Counted from the stretch's first letter, positions 1 to 9,198 are shown. The stretch: DNA of 36,074 nucleotides from an uncultured Ilumatobacter sp. (GCA_938049325.1 CALICC010000059.1:1-36074); one strand, 5' to 3'. Numbers and translations: made by a program. Notes: a model not told the origin generated them from the letters alone.

Positions 1-15
1 GTGGTGTAGTAATTT

Positions 16-1173
16 ATGTCGGGCGAAGGGCTCACCGGCGCCGCGTACGGCCAGGGTGTGATCCTCCTCGATGGCTCCGACAGCCGGTTCCGATGGGAGG
101 TGGTCGACGGCGCACGCGACCCGGGCCTCGTGCCATTCGATGCCATGCCGCGCGTCGAGACCACCGACTACGTCTTCAACGCGAACGACAGCTTCTGGGT
201 TCCGAGTGCCGAGACCACGATTTCCGGCGACTACTCGATCCTGCACGGTGAACAGAACGTCGCGCAGTCGATGCGGACCCGTCAGAATGCCGAGGTCCTC
301 GCTGCCGCGAACACGCTCGGTCTCGCCGGCCCTGACGGCAACTTCAGCGCCGCTGAAGTCCAGCAGGCCGCGTTCGACAACACCGCCCAAACCGCGACGC
401 TGCTGCTCGAACCGACGGTTGCCGCGTGTCGCTCCACGCCGATCATCGAAGTCGTCGAAACCATCGGAGAGGATGGCGTGGTCGACCTGCCAGCGGCGGC
501 CGTCGACCTCACCGCCGCGTGTGATGTGCTCGCGGCATGGGATGCGCGCTTCGACCTCGACAGCTCGGGCGCCCTGCTCTGGCGCGAAGTGATGGCCCGC
601 TTCGGCGGCTCCGACTTCGACGACGCCGGCCGCCTGTTCGGCACCCAATTCGCCGCCGACGCTCCCGTGACTTCTCCAGCCGGATTCACGGCCGATCCGA
701 CCGCGATCCTGCAAGCTCTCGCACGCGGCGTGCAGACGCTGGAGAAGGCCGGATTCGACGTTGACTCGACGTTGGGTACGGCACAATTCACTGAACGTTC
801 CGGCGACCGCATTCCGATCCACGGCGGCACCGGCCGCGATGGTACGACCAACATCGTCACATGGTCAGGCCGAGGCTCGTCGAGTGAACCAGCTCCGACC
901 CGAGGCGATCCCGTGGCTCAGGACGGCGCACTGCGCGGCAACGGCCACCCGATCAACTACGGCACGAGCTTCGCGATGATCGTCGACTACTCGAACGGTG
1001 CTCCCGAAGCGTCGGCGTTGCTCACGTACGGCCAAACCGGCCTGCGTGACCTCGACATCTTCTCGGCGCAGACTCAGCGCTTCAGCGACAAGAACTGGCG
1101 CACGGTCTTGTTCACCGAACAAGACATCCTCGACGACCCGGCCATGACCGAAGTCGTCGTCCGCCAACCCTGA
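16..1173 (+). CDS. Penicillin acylase (Ntn-hydrolase S45) family protein, C-terminal portion only; 5' part missing or disrupted
   Basis: Translation has motifs typical of the beta chain of acylase-family enzymes (LLDGSDSRFRWE, TDYVFNANDSFW, NYGTSFAMIVDY, SAQTQRFSDKNWRTVLFTEQDI). No alpha chain or N-terminal nucleophile is visible. In-frame TAG TAA lie directly upstream of the ATG. Confidence 0.6.
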   Translation: MSGEGLTGAAYGQGVILLDGSDSRFRWEVVDGARDPGLVPFDAMPRVETTDYVFNANDSFWVPSAETTISGDYSILHGEQNVAQSMRTRQNAEVLAAANTLGLAGPDGNFSAAEVQQAAFDNTAQTATLLLEPTVAACRSTPIIEVVETIGEDGVVDLPAAAVDLTAACDVLAAWDARFDLDSSGALLWREVMARFGGSDFDDAGRLFGTQFAADAPVTSPAGFTADPTAILQALARGVQTLEKAGFDVDSTLGTAQFTERSGDRIPIHGGTGRDGTTNIVTWSGRGSSSEPAPTRGDPVAQDGALRGNGHPINYGTSFAMIVDYSNGAPEASALLTYGQTGLRDLDIFSAQTQRFSDKNWRTVLFTEQDILDDPAMTEVVVRQP

Positions 1174-1208
1174 GTAGCGCGGGTGCCGGAACCAAAAGGA
1201 CCCAGGGC
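1168..1208. repeat. Dispersed 41-nt intergenic repeat, copy 1 (contains the stop codon of the acylase ORF)
   Basis: ccctgagtagcgcgggtgccggaaccaaaaggacccagggc; one mismatch to 18457-18497. Confidence 0.85.
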
Positions 1209-1228
1209 GGTCGATTCGTTCTGACGGG

Positions 1229-3586
1229 CTATTCGAACCAGCCGAAGACGTCGACCGACAGATGCGTCGCGGCTTCGGAGAAGTACGACACGGTGCCGCC
1301 CGTACCGGTGGGGACGATGCCGAGTGCGCCTCGGGTCTGATTGGCGCCCGCAGCGTTGACGCTCGACACCATCGGCACGATGCCGCCCGGGAAGCCAGTG
1401 ACGAAGCCGCGGTCGCCCGTACGGATCATGGTGAGGTTCTGAGCAACCGCCGATGCCGACGCCGGGACGCTGATCGGATCAAGCGTGCGGACGTCGCCAG
1501 CGCTGAACGCATCGAACCCGAGGTTCAGACGCGTGTCGACCTCGCGAGCCGGAGCCACGAGGTGGAACAGACCGGCCGTGCCCTGTGCTGCTGAACTGCT
1601 GGTCATGTAACCGGCGACGTCGACGGTCACGTCGCGCACGCGCTCGAGATACAGATCGACCGAACCGTTCGCAACCGATGTGACGACGAGGTTCGCCCGC
1701 ACATCGGTGCCAGGGTTGACGTTGAGGTTCGAAGCGTCCGGTCGCGTTGCACCATTCGGGGTCACCGTGACGAAGCCTGCGCCCGGTCCGGCCGACTGGA
1801 TGCCGGTCACGATCAGCACGACCGCTTCGAGATCTGCGGGCATGTCAAACAGCGGCCCGTCGAGCGTCGCTGTGACCACGTCGCCCGCACCGTCAGTGAC
1901 ACGTTGGAAGTCGTTCAAGTCGCCAGGAGCCGAGCGCGTGTCGACCAATCGGAACGGATCAACGGTTTCGAGGCGACCACGACGCACCGGGTCGGGTGCA
2001 CCGAAGTAGAACCCGGCGACGTCGACGATGATGTCGGTGGTCGCCAAAGCGAAGAGGAGCACGTTGCCGTCGGCATCGACCGGCACGATCGACGCATTGG
2101 CAACCACATCACCGACGTCGGCATTGGCCGTTGCCGTGGCGGGTCGTTGCGTGCGCGGCTGCCACGCCGTGACGAACGCTCCCGCCGCCTGCGGCCGAGC
2201 GAGCGTGATGTTGACGAGCGCCGCTTCGGCGCCCGCCGGTGCCTCGAGATCGACCAGACGCGTGGTGCCGCCACGCAGCGGTGCACTCGGCGTGAGATCG
2301 CGAGTGTCGAATCGCCGCTCGATCGAAGGCAACGGTTCGTAGCGCAGCGGACCCGAGTCGGCGGCGCCCGCCGGCGTGTTGTGCGTGACCTTGTGTACTT
2401 GCCCGTTTTGCTGGACGTACCAGAGTTCGGGTCCGTTCGGTCCCGTCACGAACGTCATGTCGGTCGGCGCGGAGGCGGTCAAGAAGACCTCGGCGTCGGC
2501 CAGGTTGGACTCACCGCGGAACACCCACGTGGTCCCCGTCGCTCCGTCCGACACGAGGTAGCCGCCGTCGTATTGAGCTGGCCAGAACCCGTTGGGGATG
2601 AACGCGCCACCGGTGACGAAACCACCGGATGCCCGGCCGTAGTCGGAGATCGGGTCGACGAGACCTCCCGTGGGACCGGGGCATGGCACGGTCTGACCTT
2701 GCGGGCAACGGCCTTCGCGGATCGGCCAGCCGTAGTTCGCTCCGATCTGGCCTTCGTTGACTTCTTCGAGCGTGTTCTGACCGACGTCGTTGATGAAGAA
2801 TCGGGTCGCACTCGTGTTGGGGTCGAACGCGAAGCGGTACGGGTTGCGCAATCCGTACGAGAAGATCTCGCGACACGTCGTGGTCGGTGTGGACGCGTTG
2901 TTGCCGCGCAGACGGCAGTCGGCGGTTCCCGGTCCACTGAACGGATTGCCCGGTGCGGCGAGACCACTCGATGGGCTCACACGCAGGATCTTGCCGTTCA
3001 GCAACGACAGGTCTTGGCCTGCATCGTTGCTTCCGCCGGATCCCGAGTTGCCACGCGGGTCACGCCCGGCGTCGCCCGTCGCGATGTACAGGAAGCCGTC
3101 GTTGCCGATCTCGATGTCACCACCATTGTGGTTGGTGTTGATCGCAGAGATCAGGTCGACGAGCACTCGCTCCGAACCGAGCACGAGACCTGACTCGTTC
3201 ATCACGAAACGGCTCACCCGGTTGTGGCAACCACCCGGCGCCGTGGACGTGATGGTGCGATAGATGTACACGAAGCCGTTCGTGACGAACGCCGGATCGG
3301 CTGTGAACCCGAGGAGGCCCCGTTCGCCACCCCGGCACACGTCCAGGTTGGCCATCGTCGTGACGTCGGATGACCCGTCGCGATCATCGATTCTCAGCAG
3401 CCGACCGTTCTGCTCGAGCACCACGACACGTCCGTCAGGCAGTGCCTCGACGGTGGTCAGCGTGCCCACGTTGGTCACCACGGTGTCAGAGAACCCCGCC
3501 GGTGCGGCCGTTGCGACCGAAGGCCCAGCGCCGACGGTGACGACAGCCGAAGCAGCAACGGCAAGAGCAGAGATCAGAGCGCGCAT
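1229..3586 (-). CDS. Secreted PQQ-dependent sugar dehydrogenase (glucose/sorbosone dehydrogenase family) with C-terminal beta-rich extension
   Basis: Signal peptide MRALISALAVAASAVV; EALPDGRVVVLEQNGRLLRID, GGERGLLGFTADPAF, NHNGGDIEIGNDGFLYIATGDAG, YGLRNPYRFAFDP, DVGQNTLEEVNEG. Start chosen at the internal ATG before the signal peptide. Confidence 0.85.
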   Translation of the reverse strand: MRALISALAVAASAVVTVGAGPSVATAAPAGFSDTVVTNVGTLTTVEALPDGRVVVLEQNGRLLRIDDRDGSSDVTTMANLDVCRGGERGLLGFTADPAFVTNGFVYIYRTITSTAPGGCHNRVSRFVMNESGLVLGSERVLVDLISAINTNHNGGDIEIGNDGFLYIATGDAGRDPRGNSGSGGSNDAGQDLSLLNGKILRVSPSSGLAAPGNPFSGPGTADCRLRGNNASTPTTTCREIFSYGLRNPYRFAFDPNTSATRFFINDVGQNTLEEVNEGQIGANYGWPIREGRCPQGQTVPCPGPTGGLVDPISDYGRASGGFVTGGAFIPNGFWPAQYDGGYLVSDGATGTTWVFRGESNLADAEVFLTASAPTDMTFVTGPNGPELWYVQQNGQVHKVTHNTPAGAADSGPLRYEPLPSIERRFDTRDLTPSAPLRGGTTRLVDLEAPAGAEAALVNITLARPQAAGAFVTAWQPRTQRPATATANADVGDVVANASIVPVDADGNVLLFALATTDIIVDVAGFYFGAPDPVRRGRLETVDPFRLVDTRSAPGDLNDFQRVTDGAGDVVTATLDGPLFDMPADLEAVVLIVTGIQSAGPGAGFVTVTPNGATRPDASNLNVNPGTDVRANLVVTSVANGSVDLYLERVRDVTVDVAGYMTSSSAAQGTAGLFHLVAPAREVDTRLNLGFDAFSAGDVRTLDPISVPASASAVAQNLTMIRTGDRGFVTGFPGGIVPMVSSVNAAGANQTRGALGIVPTGTGGTVSYFSEAATHLSVDVFGWFE

Positions 3587-3651
3587 GGCCGAATACCGTA
3601 CCTTTGCGCTGCACCCCGTCACCTTCACGTGCTGCGACCCACCCTCAGCCC

Positions 3652-3690
3652 GTTCACGCGGCGTTCACAATCGGGCAACAGGTCCGCAAC
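3652..3690 (+). promoter_or_regulatory. Candidate OmpR-family (PhoP/GlnR-like) operator upstream of glnII
   Basis: Four hexamers in exact 11-bp register: GTTCAC (3652), GTTCAC (3663), GGCAAC (3674), CGCAAC (3685), located 96-134 bp upstream of the glnII start. Confidence 0.4.
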
Positions 3691-3785
3691 TGGGCCGTGG
3701 CACCCTTTCGGCTCCAACCGGCTCGCCGATAGCGTCGGCGCTGCCCCTATTCCCCGAACACCAACGAGAAGACCGAGGACACACC

Positions 3786-4793
3786 GTGGCTATCAAGGCT
3801 GAGTACATCTGGATCGACGGAGCGGAGCCGTCACCACAGCTCCGTTCGAAGACAAAGATCCTCGACGAGCCCACCGACGACTACCCGGTCTGGGGCTTCG
3901 ACGGATCGTCGACCAACCAGGCAACCGGCGACAAGAGCGACTGCGTGCTCAAGCCGGTCCGGGCCTTCCCCGACCCGATCCGCGGTGGCGACAACGTGCT
4001 CGTCATGTGCGAGGTCATGCTCGTCGACGGCAAGGCGCACCCGACCAACACCCGCGCCGCTGCTGCTCGCACGGCGAAGAAGTACAAGAAGCACGAGTCG
4101 CTGTTCGGTATCGAGCAGGAATACACGATGCTTCGTCCGAACGGAAATCCTCTGGGCTTCCCCGACGACGGGTTCCCCGCACCGCAGGGTCCGTACTACT
4201 GCGGCGTCGGCGAGATCGCCATCACCGGCCGCCAGATCGCCGAAGACCACATGGATGCGTGCCTCGCAGCCGGTATCGGCATCTCCGGCATCAACGCCGA
4301 AGTCATGCCCGGCCAGTGGGAATTTCAAGTCGGTCCGCGCGGCCTGCTCGAAGTCTCCGACGAACTGTGGGTCGCCCGCTGGCTGCTCCACCGCATCGCC
4401 GAGGACTACGGCGTCGTGATCAGCATCGACGCCAAGCCGGTCAAGGGTGACTGGAACGGCGCGGGTGCACACACCAACTTCTCCACCAAGGAGATGCGCG
4501 AAGACGGCGGCATGAAGCACATCGAGGCTGGCTGCAAGGCACTCGGCAAGAAGGCTGCGCTCCACATCGCCAACTACGGCGACGGCGTCGAGGACCGCCT
4601 CACCGGCGCTCACGAAACCCAGCGCTACGACCAGTTCAGCTACGGCGTGTCGGACCGCGGCGCATCGATCCGCATCCCGTGGCAGTGCTCGGTCGACGGA
4701 AAGGGCTACCTCGAAGATCGTCGTCCGAACGGCAACATGGACCCGTACATCGTTGCTCGCCTCATGACCGACACGATCTGTTCAGCAATGTGA
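3786..4793 (+). CDS. glnII: Glutamine synthetase type II (eukaryotic-type GSII)
   Basis: GTG start; KAEYIWIDGAEPSPQLRSKTKIL, VWGFDGSSTNQATGDKSDC, FGIEQEYT, GINAEVMPGQWEFQVGP, GAGAHTNFST; about 335 aa, typical GSII size. Confidence 0.95.
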   Translation: MAIKAEYIWIDGAEPSPQLRSKTKILDEPTDDYPVWGFDGSSTNQATGDKSDCVLKPVRAFPDPIRGGDNVLVMCEVMLVDGKAHPTNTRAAAARTAKKYKKHESLFGIEQEYTMLRPNGNPLGFPDDGFPAPQGPYYCGVGEIAITGRQIAEDHMDACLAAGIGISGINAEVMPGQWEFQVGPRGLLEVSDELWVARWLLHRIAEDYGVVISIDAKPVKGDWNGAGAHTNFSTKEMREDGGMKHIEAGCKALGKKAALHIANYGDGVEDRLTGAHETQRYDQFSYGVSDRGASIRIPWQCSVDGKGYLEDRRPNGNMDPYIVARLMTDTICSAM

Positions 4794-4796
4794 CCA

Positions 4797-4829
4797 GTCG
4801 GGTCGGGTTGCTGAGCAATCTGACCCGAC
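4797..4829 (+). other. Long hairpin (15-bp stem with two G-U pairs, 3-nt loop) 3 nt after the glnII stop
   Basis: GTCGGGTCGGGTTGC-TGA-GCAATCTGACCCGAC. Confidence 0.75.
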
Positions 4830-4860
4830 GCTCGGTTGATTCCTGAGATCAGCAACGTTG

Positions 4861-4906
4861 CTGGCGGGGTGGAGAGGTGACTCTCCGCTCCGCCAGTTCC
4901 CTTTTT
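4861..4906 (+). terminator. Intrinsic terminator/attenuator-like hairpin between glnII and glnA
   Basis: CTGGCGGGGTGGAGAG-GTGA-CTCTCCGCTCCGCCAG (16-bp stem with two G-U pairs, GNRA-type GUGA loop) followed by TTCCCTTTTT. Confidence 0.8.
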
Positions 4907-4931
4907 CACCCCCAGATGGGAGACTTGAACC

Positions 4932-6272
4932 GTGAGTATTGAGCAGCAAAGGGCCTACGTCCTCCGGTCGGTCGAAGAACGCGGCGTACGGCTGATTCGG
5001 CTGTGGTTCACCGACGTGCTCGGCAACCTCAAGAGCATGGCGATTTCGCCTCCCGAGCTCGACAACGCGCTGAGCGACGGCATGACCTTCGACGGTTCAT
5101 CGATCGACGGGTTCAGCCGAGTCCAAGAATCCGATGTCCTCGCGATTCCCGACCCCGACACGTACGAGTTGCTGCCCTGGGGAGACCCGGCAGCACCAGA
5201 GGCGCGCATCTTCTGCGACGTGCACCACCTCGATGGCACACCGTTCGAGGGTGATCCTCGCCAGATTCTGCGCCGTCACGTTCAGGCCGCCCACGAGGCC
5301 GGTCTGACGTTCTACGTCGCACCCGATATCGAGTTCTTCTACTTCGAGCCGCCCATCGACGGCCAAGAGCCCGTGCCGATCGACCAGGGCGGCTTCTTCG
5401 ACCTCACCACGAACGACGTCACCGGCGACCTACGCAAGAACACCATCCGGACGCTCGAAACCATGGGCATCCCCGTCGAGTACAGCTTCCACGAAGACGC
5501 ACCGGGTCAGCAGGAAATCGACTTGCGCCATACCGATGCACTCACCATGGCTGATTCGGTCATGACCTTCCGGCTGGCGGTGCGCGAGCTCGCTGCACGC
5601 AACGGTGTTCACGCCACGTTCATGCCCAAGCCGGTCGAAGGCCTCCAAGGTTCCGGAATGCACCTCCACATGTCACTGTTCAACGGCGACGACAACGCCT
5701 TCTACGACGAGAGTGACGGCTACGACCTCAGCGACACCGCAAAGGCGTTCATGGCGGGCCTGCTGCGTCACGCTCACGAGATCACGGCAGTCACGAACCA
5801 AACGGTCAACAGCTACAAGCGCCTCGTGCCGAACTTCGAAGCGCCGGTGCACATCAGCTGGGCACGCAACAATCGCAGCGGACTCATCCGAGTTCCGATC
5901 GCCAAGGCCAGCAACCCGCTTGCCACCCGCATCGAGTACCGGTCACCCGACCCAGCGTGCAACCCGTACCTCGCCTTCAGTCTCATCCTGGCTGCGGGCA
6001 TGCGCGGCATCAACGAGGGGTATGAACTTCCGGAAGAGGCCGACGCCAACCTCTTCGAAATCGAAGACGACGTGCTCGAGAAACTCGGCATCAACCAGTT
6101 GCCCCATTCTCTGCACGAAGCACTCGAAACCATGGAGAAGTCGACCCTCGTCCGCGAGGCGCTCGGCGAACACGTCTTCGAATGGTTCCTGCGAAACAAG
6201 CAATCCGAATGGCGTGGCTACAAGACTCAGGTCACACCGTTCGAACGCGATCGGTACCTGAAGGCGCTCTGA
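4932..6272 (+). CDS. glnA: Glutamine synthetase type I (GSI-alpha/GlnA2-like, 446 aa)
   Basis: VRLIRLWFTDVLGNLKSMAI, FDGSSIDGFSRVQESD, GSGMHLHMSLF, NSYKRLVPNFEAPVHISWARNNRS, RIEYRSPDPACNPYLAFS. Confidence 0.95.
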   Translation: MSIEQQRAYVLRSVEERGVRLIRLWFTDVLGNLKSMAISPPELDNALSDGMTFDGSSIDGFSRVQESDVLAIPDPDTYELLPWGDPAAPEARIFCDVHHLDGTPFEGDPRQILRRHVQAAHEAGLTFYVAPDIEFFYFEPPIDGQEPVPIDQGGFFDLTTNDVTGDLRKNTIRTLETMGIPVEYSFHEDAPGQQEIDLRHTDALTMADSVMTFRLAVRELAARNGVHATFMPKPVEGLQGSGMHLHMSLFNGDDNAFYDESDGYDLSDTAKAFMAGLLRHAHEITAVTNQTVNSYKRLVPNFEAPVHISWARNNRSGLIRVPIAKASNPLATRIEYRSPDPACNPYLAFSLILAAGMRGINEGYELPEEADANLFEIEDDVLEKLGINQLPHSLHEALETMEKSTLVREALGEHVFEWFLRNKQSEWRGYKTQVTPFERDRYLKAL

Positions 6273-6278
6273 TCGACC

Positions 6279-6971
6279 ATGGCTGACTCCAACCGCATGC
6301 TCGCCGTCCTCACCCGGTCGATCTCGCCTGAGCTCGCACGCACGCTCGACCTCGCTGGCTACTCGTGGAAGGCGATCGGCTCGATGCTCGAAGCGAGCGA
6401 CGCCGAGTCGGACGACGGTTGGGCTGGCGTCATCATCGACGCTGACGACGACCTCGAGTCGGCGTGGAGCTTTCTGCGCACGCTCCGCAAGCAGTACGCC
6501 GACCCAACACCGACGTTGGTATTGGTGGGCGGATCGCAGCTCCCCGAGCTCGAACACCGTGACGACCTGTTCGACGACTTCTGCCTCGCCCCGTTCCATC
6601 CCGCCGAACTCGAAGCGCGCCTGCGACACCTGCTCCACGCCGAGGTGGAAGTGCAGTCAGCCGATCTCGTCGAGTACGGCGACCTGGCGCTGAACCTCGA
6701 GACCTACCAGGCGTCGATCGGCGGCAAGCCGCTCGACATGACCTACATGGAGTACGAACTCCTCAAGTTCCTCGCGCAGAACCCGGGCAAGGTGTTCACC
6801 CGCGAGATCCTGCTCAGTCGAGTGTGGGGTTATGAGTATTACGGAGGCGCCCGCACCGTCGACGTGCACGTGCGACGACTCCGAGCCAAGCTCGGCGAGC
6901 AGCACGCCGGACTCATCCAAACAGTGCGTTCGGTGGGCTACCGCTTCGGTCAGTCCCGCTGGGACAGCTGA
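6279..6971 (+). CDS. glnR: GlnR-like OmpR-family winged-helix regulator with atypical receiver domain
   Basis: C-terminal LDMTYMEYELLKFLAQNPGKVFTREILLSRVWGYEYYGGARTVDVHVRRLRAKLG...VRSVGYRF is very GlnR-like. Starts 6 nt after the glnA stop. Confidence 0.75.
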   Translation: MADSNRMLAVLTRSISPELARTLDLAGYSWKAIGSMLEASDAESDDGWAGVIIDADDDLESAWSFLRTLRKQYADPTPTLVLVGGSQLPELEHRDDLFDDFCLAPFHPAELEARLRHLLHAEVEVQSADLVEYGDLALNLETYQASIGGKPLDMTYMEYELLKFLAQNPGKVFTREILLSRVWGYEYYGGARTVDVHVRRLRAKLGEQHAGLIQTVRSVGYRFGQSRWDS

Positions 6972-6982
6972 CCTCGTCGCCG

Positions 6983-7717
6983 TTACTGCAAGAAGTTCGC
7001 CACCGTCGTCGTGACGAGTGACGCGAAGATCACCGCGCCGTCATCACCCGGATGCACGCCGTCACGGCGCAGGACACCGTCAGCGGGCGCGACGTCGCTC
7101 CATCGCCCGACCGTGGCATTGCCACGAGCTCTGATCGCACGCTCGATGGCTTCGTTCACCTCAGCGGTGTCTTGGGGACGCGAGTCGAAGTACGTGTTGA
7201 TCCAGATCAACGGAGCGTTGTCGGGGATCGGATCGAGCACTTCGTTGACGGCCGCTTCCATCTGTTCGACGTCGTTGTACTGACTGATGTCGTTGGTGCC
7301 CAACGCAACGACCCACAGCTGCGTCTCAGGACGCTCAACCTCCTGCGCGATGAACGCCGCGATTTCCGAGCCACTCGTGTTGTCGCGCAGCGACACGGCG
7401 GTCCGCTTGTTGTTCTGCGCCACGATGGTGACGGTGTCGAATCCCAGCAGTTCGAATTGCTCCTCGAGCGCTTCGGTCGATCCCACCGTGATCGAGTCGC
7501 CGATCATCACGATCGATTCGACAGCATCGGGCTCGATCGCGCGAACATCGGCGCCGCCACTGATCTGACCAGGGTTCGACCCGAGCCCGATCGTCGGCAG
7601 GGGCGCCTGAACCTCTTCCGCGGAGCCCGGCTGGCCGGATGCCTGCGATGACGTCGATGAGCACGCGGCGAGGCTGAACAGGCCAAAACAGAACAGCAAG
7701 ATCGAACGTGAACGCAT
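6983..7717 (-). CDS. SGNH/GDSL-type hydrolase lipoprotein
   Basis: Lipobox LAAC; block I GDSITVGS; VALGTNDIS; DGVHPGDDG. Confidence 0.85.
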   Translation of the reverse strand: MRSRSILLFCFGLFSLAACSSTSSQASGQPGSAEEVQAPLPTIGLGSNPGQISGGADVRAIEPDAVESIVMIGDSITVGSTEALEEQFELLGFDTVTIVAQNNKRTAVSLRDNTSGSEIAAFIAQEVERPETQLWVVALGTNDISQYNDVEQMEAAVNEVLDPIPDNAPLIWINTYFDSRPQDTAEVNEAIERAIRARGNATVGRWSDVAPADGVLRRDGVHPGDDGAVIFASLVTTTVANFLQ

Positions 7718-7827
7718 CGCACCCAGTCTTGCCAGTTTTGGCGAATCGCGTGCGTCATCCCCTGCGGTTCCCCGTCACATGTCACGGTGGGCCTCGCCGG
7801 TCGGATTCGCACCCAGCCACCAACACC

Positions 7828-9198
7828 TCAGGCGAGGCGTTGGATCTTTCGGGAGAGCACGTCGTGTTCGGTGAGCATCTCTCCGAGGCGGTCGCTGACC
7901 AGCATGGCGTTGCGCACGATGGAGCGGCCGTGAACGATCGTGTCGCGAGCGGCGGCCGGGCCGCACCGCAACCACGCTTCGATCGGGTCGGCCACAGCGC
8001 CTGCAAACGATGGGCCATCCAGCGACCAGACCGTCACGTCACCGACCGCGCCGACCTGCAGCGTGCCGATCTCACCGTCGCGACCGAGGCACCCCGCTCC
8101 GCCGAGCGTGGCGATCTCCAACGCCATGCGCGCCGTGCCAGCGTCAGCGCCGTCGCGCAACTTCGCGAGCAACATGGCTTGGCGAGCCTCGAGCCACATC
8201 GACGCACTGTCAGCAGACGACGACCCGTCGACACCCAGTCCGACGCGCACACCGGCCGCACGAAGATCGACCACCGGCGCCATGCCTGACGCGAGGATCA
8301 TGTTGCTCGACGGGCAGTGCGCCGCACCGACGCCGGCTGCGCCCAGTCGCTTGATCTCGTCGTCGTTGGGCATCACGCAGTGAGCGACCCAGGTTCGATC
8401 GGTACACCAGCCGGTGCGCTCGAGATACTCCATCGGTCGACAGCCGAACGTCGCGAGGCTGAACTCGTCGTCTTCCGCGTTCTCCGCGAAATGCGTGTGC
8501 AACCGAACGTCGAGCCGTTCGGCGAGCTCTGCGGTTCGAACCATCAGATCTTCGGTCACCGAGAACGGCGAGCACGGCGCGAGCGCCACTCGAGTCATCG
8601 CACCGAACGACCGGTCGTGATGGGCTGCGACCGCCGCTTCGCACGCCACCAGGATCGAGTCGTCATCCGACACCACGTCGTCGGGCGGTAGGCCACCGTC
8701 CTTCTCCGACAGCGACATCGACCCGCGCGTCGGGTGGAACCGCATGCCGAGGTCGCGGGCGGCATGGATCTCGGCGCCGAGCAGGTCGCCGGCACCATGA
8801 GGATGGAGGTAGAGGTGATCGGTCGACGTGGTGCATCCCGACAGCGCGAGCTCGGCGAGGCCGACCCACGCCGACACGTAGACCGATTCGGTGTCGATCG
8901 AACGCCAGAGCGGGTACAGCGATTGCAACCACCCAAACAGCGGCTTGTCGGTCATCGGCGGGAACGCCCGCGTGAGGTTCTGGTACAGGTGGTGATGGGT
9001 GTTGACCAAGCCGGGCGTCACGAGGCAGCCCGACGCATCGATCAGCTCGGTTGCCGCAGGCGGAGCACCGTCTCCCACACCGCTCACGAGGCCGTCGGTG
9101 ATCGCCACCCAACCGCCCGCGAGTTCACGTCGAGCATCGTCGAGCGTGGCGACGCATCGAGCGTTGATGATGACGAGATCGTGGGTCACCGGAGACAC
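7828..9198 (-). CDS. Amidohydrolase, 8-oxoguanine deaminase-like
   Basis: VTPGLVNTHHHLYQNLTRAFP, HTHFAENAEDDEF, HCPSSNMILASG, GLGVDGSSSADSASM; metal-dependent deaminase pattern. Confidence 0.85.
   Translation of the reverse strand: MSPVTHDLVIINARCVATLDDARRELAGGWVAITDGLVSGVGDGAPPAATELIDASGCLVTPGLVNTHHHLYQNLTRAFPPMTDKPLFGWLQSLYPLWRSIDTESVYVSAWVGLAELALSGCTTSTDHLYLHPHGAGDLLGAEIHAARDLGMRFHPTRGSMSLSEKDGGLPPDDVVSDDDSILVACEAAVAAHHDRSFGAMTRVALAPCSPFSVTEDLMVRTAELAERLDVRLHTHFAENAEDDEFSLATFGCRPMEYLERTGWCTDRTWVAHCVMPNDDEIKRLGAAGVGAAHCPSSNMILASGMAPVVDLRAAGVRVGLGVDGSSSADSASMWLEARQAMLLAKLRDGADAGTARMALEIATLGGAGCLGRDGEIGTLQVGAVGDVTVWSLDGPSFAGAVADPIEAWLRCGPAAARDTIVHGRSIVRNAMLVSDRLGEMLTEHDVLSRKIQRLA

Noticed and set aside
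1904-3193. 429-aa plus-strand ORF opposite the sugar dehydrogenase
   Set aside because: Arg-rich antisense ORF; the minus-strand protein has a signal peptide and family motifs.
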